Shown one piece after another: positions 22,716 to 29,539 of a DNA stretch of 36,760 nucleotides; the stretch's first letter is position 1; every line of letters starts with the position of its first letter. The notes under the pieces were generated by a model that saw only the letters and a program-made list of their open reading frames with translations, was not told the DNA's origin and did no database searches. Position numbers and translations under genes: made by a program. This DNA comes from an uncultured Prevotellaceae bacterium (GTDB lineage Bacteria > Bacteroidota > Bacteroidia > Bacteroidales > Bacteroidaceae), in contig CAMHNI010000037.1 of the NCBI GenBank assembly GCA_946186505.1, forward strand, positions 1 to 36,760, read 5' to 3'.

Positions 22716-24080
22716 ATGGATAAAAAATTCAGACAGGGTACGCTCTGCGTACAAGCAGGCTACAAGGCCAAAAACGGAGAACCGATAGAACTGCCCATCA
22801 TCCAGTCGACGACCTTCAAGTACGACGACTCGGACGAGATGGCAAAGTTGTTTGACTTGGAGAAGGAGGGCTATTTCTACACCCGCCTGCAGAACCCCAC
22901 TAACGATGCGGTGGCCGCCAAGATTGCCACCCTCGAGGGCGGCGTGGGTGCCGTGCTCACCTCCAGCGGACAGGCAGCCAACTTCTACGCCATCTTCAAT
23001 ATCTGCCAGGCTGGCGACCACTTCATCACCTCCAACGAGATCTACGGCGGCACCTACAACCTCTTCGGCGTAACGCTCAAGAAGCTCGGCATCGACTGCA
23101 CGTTCATCTCGCAGGAAGCCTCCGACGAGGAAATCCAGGCCGCCTTCCGCCCCAATACGAAGGCCGTGTTTGGCGAGACCATCTCAAACCCTGGCTGCGC
23201 CGTCTTCGACATTGAGCGCTTCGCCCGCATCGCCCATAAGAACGGCGTGCCACTCATCGTCGACAACACCTTCGCCACACCCGTCAACTGTCGTCCCTTC
23301 GAGTGGGGCGCCGACATCGTCACCCACTCCACCACCAAGTACATGGACGGTATGGCCACACAGGTAGGCGGCTGCGTCGTCGATAGCGGCAACTTCGACT
23401 GGATGACTTGCACACACCAGCCCCCCCTTCAAGCCTCCGAGGGGGCTACAAATGCCCTTCACGGTAATGAAGCCCCCTCGGGGGCAGTAGGAGAGGTCAA
23501 ATTCCCCGGCCTCTGCACGCCCGACGAGTCGTACCACGGACTGACCTACGTCAAGGCCTTCGGCAAGATGGGCTTCACCACGAAGCTCGTGGCACAGCTC
23601 ATGCGCGACCTCGGCAGCATCCCCGCTCCGCAGAACTCGTTCCTGCTGAACCTCGGTCTGCAGACACTCCACCTCCGCATGGCCCAGCACTGCCGCAACG
23701 CCCAGCGCGTGGCCGAGTTCCTGCACGACAACGAGAAGGTGGCATGGGTTCACTACTGCGGACTGCCCGACGATGCCTACCACGCCCTCGGCCAGAAGTA
23801 CCTGCCCAACGGCTCCTGCGGCGTCATCGCCTTCGGACTGAAGGGCACCCGCGAGACCGCCATCAAGTGGATGGACTCCTTAGAGATGATCAACATCGTC
23901 ACCCACGTGGCCGATGCCCGCACCTGCGTGCTCCATCCTGCCAGCCATACCCACCGCCAGCTCTCCGACGAGCAGCTGCGCGAGGCCGGCGTAGCCCCCG
24001 ACCTCATCCGCCTCTCGGTAGGCATCGAGGACGTGGAGGACATCCTCGACGACATCCGCCAGGCACTGGCAAAGATTTGA
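22716..24080 (+). CDS. metY: O-acetylhomoserine sulfhydrylase (Cys/Met PLP family)
   Basis: This 454-residue enzyme belongs to the Cys/Met metabolism PLP family, with YFYTRLQNPTNDAVAAKIA, the SSGQAANFYAIF and EIYGGTYNL segments, and the PLP lysine in HSTTKYMDG (K208). It is expected to make homocysteine from O-acetylhomoserine and sulfide in the cytoplasm; a methionine gamma-lyase role is less likely. Around residues 232-261 it has an insertion of about 27-30 residues (PPLQASEGATNALHGNEAPS core) that family members lack between the conserved GNFDW and KFPGL. The insertion is encoded by a GC-rich palindromic segment. The C-terminus reads normally (SVGIEDVEDILDDIRQAL), so the gene is intact. 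Confidence 0.85.
   Translation: MDKKFRQGTLCVQAGYKAKNGEPIELPIIQSTTFKYDDSDEMAKLFDLEKEGYFYTRLQNPTNDAVAAKIATLEGGVGAVLTSSGQAANFYAIFNICQAGDHFITSNEIYGGTYNLFGVTLKKLGIDCTFISQEASDEEIQAAFRPNTKAVFGETISNPGCAVFDIERFARIAHKNGVPLIVDNTFATPVNCRPFEWGADIVTHSTTKYMDGMATQVGGCVVDSGNFDWMTCTHQPPLQASEGATNALHGNEAPSGAVGEVKFPGLCTPDESYHGLTYVKAFGKMGFTTKLVAQLMRDLGSIPAPQNSFLLNLGLQTLHLRMAQHCRNAQRVAEFLHDNEKVAWVHYCGLPDDAYHALGQKYLPNGSCGVIAFGLKGTRETAIKWMDSLEMINIVTHVADARTCVLHPASHTHRQLSDEQLREAGVAPDLIRLSVGIEDVEDILDDIRQALAKI
23409..23499 (+). repeat. Palindromic GC-rich insertion inside metY
   Basis: CCGAGGGGGCT (23437-23447) pairs perfectly with AGCCCCCTCGG (23471-23481) across a 23-base loop, and each arm is itself nearly palindromic (GCCCCCTCGGGGGC at 23472-23485). 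The segment keeps the reading frame. Confidence 0.75.
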
Positions 24081-24101
24081 ACCTTGTGCTGTGACCGTGG
24101 G

Positions 24102-25862
24102 CTATGCCGTTGTGTAGATATGCCCCTCGTCATCGATTAGGAGGATGGTGAGTAGGCCGTTTGGCAGGAGTGGCTTGCAGTGCTCTGTGCAGTGGCTGAT
24201 GACCACCTTGACAAAGTCGGGACGTTTCCCGGCGGGAATCTTCTCCCATAGCTCACGGGCTAAAGTAATATCTTCGAGGTCTGCTTGACAGCAGGCCTCG
24301 TTGAGCATCTGCCTGACAAAGGTCTTGTCCATCACCGACTTACGGCTGTGTGTGTCGAGATGGCCTGCTGCCAGCTTGACAGCCTTGCCGAGCATCACGC
24401 CAAGCGTGACATGGGGGAACTGTAGCTCATCGGCCATCCGCAGGGTCTCTCCGATATAGTTGCCATACTCTACAAAAGCCTGTTGGGGCAGGGTGGGGTA
24501 GCAGGCTTTGACGAAACGTTCGCTCTTGGCTCCGCTGTTGATGACCACACGGTCTGTGCCGCTGGCCTTGGCTACCTGCATGCACTTCCTGATGGAGTCG
24601 ATGAAGGCTTCCTCGGAGAAGGGTTTCACAATGCCGGACACGCCGATAATCGAGATGCCGCCCTCAATGCCGAGACGGGGGTTGAACGTGCGGCGGGCAA
24701 TGGCCTCGCCTTCTGGTACGGAAATGGTGCAGACCACCCCGGGGTTCCTTTCTGAATGGAGGGGGCTGATTAGTTGGCAGATGTTCTGGCGTATCATCTC
24801 GCGAGGCCCCTTGTTGATAGCCGCTTCACCTGGAGGGTAGTCGAAGCCCGGCAGCGTGAAGCGTCCTACGCCCTCGCCGCCGACGATTTTGAAAGTGTCG
24901 GAAGGTTCCACTTTTGCACGTATCTCCAAGCCGTTGGTCACGTCCGGGTCGTCGCCGGCCTCCTTGATGCAGTAGGCGTAGCCATCGGCAAAACCGACGG
25001 GCACCCTGAGTGTTTCGCCATTAGGCAACACCACGGGGACTTCCTCTGGCGTTTCGCCCTTCATCATCCGTGTGGTTGCGGCCACGGCCGCCGCTGTGGC
25101 ACAGGTTCCTGTTGTCAGTCCGCTATGCAATGGATAGAACGCTGGCAGCAGTCTCTCTATGGCGCGCCGCAAGCCGTAAGGGCCATTGACGCACTGGGGT
25201 GTCCCCGTCAATCTTGTGCCAAGGGCTGTTTCCGGCCGTTTCAATGCGATGATGCGCATTCCCCTCTCTCTGGCCTCAGCAACTTTTTCGCTGAAGCCGC
25301 CCGACTCGCCGCTCTCCTTCATCAGCACCGCTTCAGCCTCCGCCGTCTGCGGATAGAAGCAGAGCTGTTCGTCGCTTGCCCCTTGCTGATGGGCTGACAG
25401 GATGCTGCTCTCGCGCTTCAGAATGCGATAGACGACCTTGACCCCTCGCTCTTCCAGCCATTTCAGGCGGCTGATGCTCTGCACGCCCGTTGTGGCAAGC
25501 AGCGAGTGAATGTCAGTAGGTATCTGTGAGTAGTCGTCAATCCATGTGATGCCCGGGTCGCGGGGCGGGTAGATACGCTCGTAGCGGATGACGGGGATGC
25601 TCAGGGCCTCTGAGACCAGGGCAACCGTCTGGTGGAGTCGCGAGGCGAAGGGGTGGGCGGCATCTACCATCAGCCGGATGCCGCGCTCTTTGCATAATGA
25701 CAGCATCGACTCCTCGTCAAGTGCTCCGTCTATCCGTTGCCCATGGTGCAGTGCCACGTCCTGTTCGCCGGTCTTGGTGCTGTAGATAAAAGTGCTGCCT
25801 GCCTCTTCCAGCACCTCCACGGCCTTACGGCCTTCCGTTGTTCCTCCGAATACCAGTATCAT
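24102..25862 (-). CDS. Fused precorrin-6A reductase (CobK/CbiJ) and CbiD
   Basis: A 586-residue fusion. Residues 1-245 are CobK/CbiJ-like (ILVFGGTTEGRKAVEVL, DAAHPFASRLHQT, the APSP-like part replaced by ALKRPETALG). From about 246 to the end it is CbiD-like (HSGLTTGTCATAAAVAATT, FDYPPGEAAINKGPREMI, GGISIIGVSGIVKPFSEEA). CbiD methylates C1 of cobalt-precorrin-5B to give cobalt-precorrin-6A; CbiJ then reduces 6A to 6B with NAD(P)H. The fusion joins two consecutive cytoplasmic steps of anaerobic corrin synthesis. Its ATG overlaps the stop of the mutarotase-like gene by one base (TAATG), which implies translational coupling. It converges on metY with a 21-base gap. Confidence 0.88.
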   Translation of the reverse strand: MILVFGGTTEGRKAVEVLEEAGSTFIYSTKTGEQDVALHHGQRIDGALDEESMLSLCKERGIRLMVDAAHPFASRLHQTVALVSEALSIPVIRYERIYPPRDPGITWIDDYSQIPTDIHSLLATTGVQSISRLKWLEERGVKVVYRILKRESSILSAHQQGASDEQLCFYPQTAEAEAVLMKESGESGGFSEKVAEARERGMRIIALKRPETALGTRLTGTPQCVNGPYGLRRAIERLLPAFYPLHSGLTTGTCATAAAVAATTRMMKGETPEEVPVVLPNGETLRVPVGFADGYAYCIKEAGDDPDVTNGLEIRAKVEPSDTFKIVGGEGVGRFTLPGFDYPPGEAAINKGPREMIRQNICQLISPLHSERNPGVVCTISVPEGEAIARRTFNPRLGIEGGISIIGVSGIVKPFSEEAFIDSIRKCMQVAKASGTDRVVINSGAKSERFVKACYPTLPQQAFVEYGNYIGETLRMADELQFPHVTLGVMLGKAVKLAAGHLDTHSRKSVMDKTFVRQMLNEACCQADLEDITLARELWEKIPAGKRPDFVKVVISHCTEHCKPLLPNGLLTILLIDDEGHIYTTA

Positions 25863-26242
25863 TATTCATACAGGTAAAAGATACGCTCCATCAACTGCCA
25901 TTTCTCATCGCTGGTACTGCCTGCCTTGCAAGCCTGGAACATGGCGACATAGTCTTCCCATTCCGACTGGCGGGGCAAGGTTGCCAGACGTGCCATCGCA
26001 CTGTCCCAGTCAAAGTCAAGGGGTGTTTCCACTATCATGAAAAGCCGGTTTCCCAGCAGGTAGATTTCCATCTCCAGGATGCCCACTTCGCGGATTCCCT
26101 GTCTGATTTCCGGCCATGACTTATAGCGGCTGTGAGCCTCGACGTATCGGGCTATCAATTGCGGGTCGTCCTTCAGGTCGAGCGTCTGGCAGTAGCGTTT
26201 CACCCTCTGTCCGAAGTCCTTTTGTACATAGCCCTCTTTCAT
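25862..26242 (-). CDS. L-rhamnose mutarotase-like protein (RhaM/DUF718)
   Basis: A 126-residue protein of the RhaM family. The key features are VKRYCQTLDLKDDP, Y33 and H37 in YVEAHSRYKSWPE, and EMEIYLLGNRLFMIVET. RhaM interconverts the anomers of L-rhamnose; related proteins act on fucose or other sugars. ATG 26242 is preferred over ATG 26260 because the latter would lie within about 5 bases of the inferred transcription start; GTG 26203 (V14) is a third option. No rhamnose or fucose catabolic gene is in the window. Instead the stop overlaps the start of the CobK-CbiD fusion gene, so it is translated with a B12 enzyme. The reason for this link is not known. Confidence 0.82.
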   Translation of the reverse strand: MKEGYVQKDFGQRVKRYCQTLDLKDDPQLIARYVEAHSRYKSWPEIRQGIREVGILEMEIYLLGNRLFMIVETPLDFDWDSAMARLATLPRQSEWEDYVAMFQACKAGSTSDEKWQLMERIFYLYE

Positions 26243-26270
26243 TTCTCTGACTTGTTGCATGTTAATGTTG

Positions 26271-26301
26271 CAAAGTTACATGAATAATTCTAATCGCCAA
26301 G
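26271..26301 (-). promoter_or_regulatory. Promoter of the mutarotase/CobK-CbiD transcript
   Basis: On the minus strand CTTG (26301-26298), a 19-base spacer and TAACTTTG (26278-26271) match the Bacteroidetes consensus with one mismatch in the -33 box. This suggests the pair is transcribed separately from the upstream cobalamin genes. Confidence 0.65.
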
Positions 26302-26327
26302 CAATTGCTTCCATAAGCAGGCGGCCT

Positions 26328-28118
26328 CTATGCTTCGCCTTGGCGGAACAGGTGGGTGAAGTACTTGGAATAGAGTTCCGACAGGCCGCTGCGGTTGTCG
26401 ATGGCTTCACCCACGACGAGCATGGTGGTGAGGGTGAGGCGGTTGTCGTGTACAATCTTGGCCAGGTCTTTCAGCACGCCACGGTATATTTTCTGGTCGG
26501 GCCACGTCAGGTGGTAGCAGGCGGCCACGGGGGTGTCGGCGGGGTATTCCATGAGCAGCTCCCTTTGTACGTCATCGACGATGGCAGCCGAGAGGAAGAT
26601 GCACATCGTGCTCCGACTCTTGGCAAGCAGGTGCAGCTGCTCCCTTTCGGGCATGGGTGTGCGGCCCTCGCCGCGGGTGAGGATAATGGTCTGGCAACGC
26701 TCGGGGATGGTGAACTGGCTCTGCAGTTCGGCGGCAGCGGCGAGGAAAGAGGAGATGCCCGGGGTGATGTGGTAGTCCATGCCGTTGGCATCGAAGAAGG
26801 CCATCTGCTCCTGGATGGCACCGAAGATGCAGGGGTCGCCGGTATGCAGCCGGACGATGAAGTGCCCCCTGTCATAGTGCTTCTTCATCAGCGCACACTG
26901 CTCTTCGAGGGCCATGTCCGCCGATGAGCGCACCACGGCGCCGGGCTTATGGCAGTCTGTCAGTGCCTTGGGCACCAAAGAGCCGGCATAGAGTATCAGG
27001 TCCGCCTGCTCCAGCATTCTCCGGCCACGGACGCTGACTAAGTCGGGGTCGCCAGGACCGGCACCGACAATCTCGATATGGCCTTTTCGCTCACGTAGAT
27101 ACTTATAGTCGATGGCGAGGGCTGCCGTCCAGTTCTTGCCCTTCACCTTGGGGACAATCAGTTTGCCGTTGTTGGAGCCGAGGATGGCGGCAGCCTCGCA
27201 GACGCTGGGTGTGCCCACATGTTTCTCAACGGTCTTGCTGGGGTTGGGCACATCGACCTTGGCGAGTTGCTCGGCGGTGTAGAACACCAGCTCCTCGCCT
27301 AAATCATCAACGAGCATCGCACAGAACTCCTCGTCTTTCTTCACGTCGATAGTGCAATAGTGCTTGTAACAGGGCAACACGCCCATCTGGCTCATGGCCT
27401 CGTCTATCTGGTCGTAGATGACCTCGTAGTCGTCAGGATGACTGGCCAGCCCGAAGCCTAAGGCGGCAATGATGGGCACGAAATGCAGCTCGAGCATTCC
27501 ATAGGGCACAGAGCGGTTGTAGGGTGTCACCAGGATGACAAGGCTGAACTGTTGAGGGTCAACCTCTTCGAGGCTGTTGACGACGGTGACATGCGGAGGC
27601 AGCGTCTTCTCCAGATAGTCGGTACCCTCGTCGCGAACTTCCATCAGCAGGGCTGTGGGCTTACGATTGACAAATGCATAGATGCATTCATTCATGTCGT
27701 CGTCGCTGGCAATGGCCCAGTTGAATCGCTCTGCAAGCGTGTCGAGTGCCCAGAGTCCCGCAATGTCGCTCTGGGTGGTGATGACCTCGCGGGCTCCAAT
27801 CATCGCTGCCAGGTCGCGGGCCAGGTCGTTGGCACCGCCTACATGTCCTGAGAGTACGGAAATCACGTTCAGTCCCATGCTGTCGATGCAGACCACCGCA
27901 GGGTCTTCGTGCTTGTCCTTGATGTAGGGTGCAATCGTCCTGACGCAGATGCCCATCGCGCCGATGAAGACAAAGCCGTCGAAGTCCTTCCAACGCTTGC
28001 CGACGCTCGAGCGGCTGATTATCTCGGCTTCGTCCTTTTGGGCATGTGTCTGACTGAGTATTAATCGGGCGATGTTCTTGCTCTCTTCGCTGGTATGAAT
28101 GATTGCTATCTTCTTCAT
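26328..28118 (-). CDS. Fused CbiG and precorrin-4 C11-methyltransferase (CobM/CbiF)
   Basis: A 596-residue fusion. Residues 1-340 are CbiG (MKKIAIIHTSEESKNIARL; FIGAMGICVRTIAPYIKDK; VISVLSGHVGGANDLARDLA), with the CbiG C-terminal domain ending near KGKNWTAALAI. From about 345 the CobM/CbiF SAM-methyltransferase domain follows (HIEIVGAGPGDPDLVSVRG; HTGDPCIFGAIQEQM; YHITPGISSFLAAAAEL). CbiF methylates C11 of cobalt-precorrin-4; CbiG opens the lactone of the product and releases acetaldehyde. The start is ATG 28118, which overlaps the stop of the upstream gene (ATGA). The frame continues upstream to 28760 only as a shadow of the CbiE-CbiT gene. Confidence 0.9.
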   Translation of the reverse strand: MKKIAIIHTSEESKNIARLILSQTHAQKDEAEIISRSSVGKRWKDFDGFVFIGAMGICVRTIAPYIKDKHEDPAVVCIDSMGLNVISVLSGHVGGANDLARDLAAMIGAREVITTQSDIAGLWALDTLAERFNWAIASDDDMNECIYAFVNRKPTALLMEVRDEGTDYLEKTLPPHVTVVNSLEEVDPQQFSLVILVTPYNRSVPYGMLELHFVPIIAALGFGLASHPDDYEVIYDQIDEAMSQMGVLPCYKHYCTIDVKKDEEFCAMLVDDLGEELVFYTAEQLAKVDVPNPSKTVEKHVGTPSVCEAAAILGSNNGKLIVPKVKGKNWTAALAIDYKYLRERKGHIEIVGAGPGDPDLVSVRGRRMLEQADLILYAGSLVPKALTDCHKPGAVVRSSADMALEEQCALMKKHYDRGHFIVRLHTGDPCIFGAIQEQMAFFDANGMDYHITPGISSFLAAAAELQSQFTIPERCQTIILTRGEGRTPMPEREQLHLLAKSRSTMCIFLSAAIVDDVQRELLMEYPADTPVAACYHLTWPDQKIYRGVLKDLAKIVHDNRLTLTTMLVVGEAIDNRSGLSELYSKYFTHLFRQGEA

Positions 28119-29395
28119 GTCGTTGTTGATTGGAGAAATGAGTGTAGTGGACTCAATGATTTTGATGATTGATGGCCCGACGCTTTCAGGATTTCGATGG
28201 GGTGATTGTCGTTGACGAGAATCCTGGTGGGCGGGGCTTGGCAGAGACCGAGTTCCTGGCAGGCCTCGTCCCAGAGCTGGTGGCTGTCGGTCTTGACGAG
28301 AGGGGCTTTGACGCTGTTCATCACGATGACACCGCCGGGCGCCAGCACCGTCAGCACCTTGGCCATGATTTCCTTCAGACGGCCGCCGTGGCCGCCGATG
28401 AAGACGGCGTCGGGGGCAGGTGAAAGGTGATGAGCGATAAGTGATAAGTCGGCGTCGAGGAAGTCGCCGATGTGGACGTTGATGCCTGGGGCACCGTGGC
28501 GGCGGGCGTTCTCGCAGATGATGGCCTCGCACTCGGGACGTATCTCGAAGGCGTGGATTTCGAGGTGGGGGAACAGCAGGCGGGCCTCGATGGAGACGCT
28601 GCCCGTGCAGAATCCGATGTCCCAGAAGACGTGGCGGCGCGCAAGGTCCAGCGCCTGTAGCGTCAGCAGTCGGATGGGCATCTTCGTAATCATCTTCTCG
28701 CGACCGTCGAGCAGTGCGAAGGAGGCGTCGGCAATGCCGAAGGGCTTGTACTCGGGACAACGACTCTCCGTGGAGACAATCACACAGTTGGGGTGGGCGA
28801 ATTGACGTTCGACGGCCTCCTCAAGCGTCAGCGTCGTGACCTTTTCCTTCAGAGGGTTGCCCAGGTGTTCGCCGACGTACATCGTATAGCCGTCGTAGCC
28901 GTAGTCGAGCATCCTCCAGGCGATGGCTGCCGGGGTGTGCTCACGGTCGGTGAGTATGCCTATCTTCCCCTCACGCCCGATGAGCGCCCGGTCAAATTCG
29001 GGCCAGGGACGGCCTGTGAGCGAGACGATGCGCATGTCGTGATAAGGCATCAGCAGGCGGTGGGCCATCGTCTGCAGGGAGTTGAAGGCGGGATAGACCG
29101 CCAGCTCGGCGTCAGGCATCTTCCGGCGTATGGTGTTGGCAAAGCCGAAGAAGAGTGGGTCGCCTGAGGCGAAGACAACGATGCTCTTGCATCTCGCATG
29201 CTTGTACTGTTCAAAGACGGCATCGAGCGGCACGGTGATGTCTATCCACTCCGCATCTGCCGGCAATAGCGGTGCCATGATTTCGTGGTGGCGCTTGCCG
29301 CCCGAGAAGACGCTGCCGCTGCTGACGGCCTCCTGCACTTCCGGCGGGAAGAACGGCGTGGGGTTGTCGGTGATGCCGATGACGATGAATTTCAT
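28115..29395 (-). CDS. cobL: Fused precorrin-6B/7 methyltransferase and decarboxylase (CbiE-CbiT)
   Basis: A 426-residue CobL-type protein. The N-terminal half is CbiE (MKFIVIGITDNPTPFFPPEV; IVVFASGDPLFFGFANTIRR; HPNCVIVST). The C-terminal half is CbiT (HVFWDIGFCTGSVSIEARL, the SAM loop; DAVFIGGHGGRLKEIMAKVL; GGVIVMNSV). Together they methylate C5 and C15 and decarboxylate the C12 acetate, giving (cobalt-)precorrin-8. ATG 29395 is chosen over ATG 29413 because the latter lies inside the promoter; the transcript may be nearly leaderless. A short tract of GTGATAA-like repeats (28419-28449) encodes LSLIAHHLS between strand and GG motif of CbiT, where homologues are shorter. The gene is coupled (ATGA) to the CbiG-CobM gene. 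Confidence 0.9.
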   Translation of the reverse strand: MKFIVIGITDNPTPFFPPEVQEAVSSGSVFSGGKRHHEIMAPLLPADAEWIDITVPLDAVFEQYKHARCKSIVVFASGDPLFFGFANTIRRKMPDAELAVYPAFNSLQTMAHRLLMPYHDMRIVSLTGRPWPEFDRALIGREGKIGILTDREHTPAAIAWRMLDYGYDGYTMYVGEHLGNPLKEKVTTLTLEEAVERQFAHPNCVIVSTESRCPEYKPFGIADASFALLDGREKMITKMPIRLLTLQALDLARRHVFWDIGFCTGSVSIEARLLFPHLEIHAFEIRPECEAIICENARRHGAPGINVHIGDFLDADLSLIAHHLSPAPDAVFIGGHGGRLKEIMAKVLTVLAPGGVIVMNSVKAPLVKTDSHQLWDEACQELGLCQAPPTRILVNDNHPIEILKASGHQSSKSLSPLHSFLQSTTT

Positions 29396-29400
29396 ACGTG

Positions 29401-29432
29401 CAAAGGTAGTCATTTTCTTTCATTGCTCCAAA
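29401..29432 (-). promoter_or_regulatory. Promoter of the cobL operon
   Basis: On the minus strand TTTG (29432-29429), a 20-base spacer and TACCTTTG (29408-29401) match the consensus exactly. The ATG at 29395 is only 6 bases from the -7 element, leaving almost no leader and no room for a cobalamin riboswitch. Confidence 0.82.
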
Positions 29433-29502
29433 TAATTGGCCGAGTTTCGACGCATGGCCCCTTTTTATTCTGCCGACAGCAGCGAAATCAGAATAAAATG
29501 TG

Positions 29503-29510
29503 TAACTTTG
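29503..29510 (+). promoter_or_regulatory. -7 element for the S9 peptidase gene
   Basis: TAACTTTG lies 29 bases before ATG 29540. The -33 region is not recognisable. Confidence 0.5.
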
Positions 29511-29539
29511 CACGCAGAACTTAAACTGCAAAAACGAGA

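Noticed and set aside
28119..28760. Upstream extension of the CbiG-CobM frame
   Set aside because: It is a shadow of the CbiE-CbiT gene; the real start is ATG 28118, overlapping the upstream stop as ATGA, and the CbiG family begins there.
29396..29539. Cobalamin riboswitch before the B12 operon
   Set aside because: The promoter leaves almost no leader and no conserved B12-box was seen.
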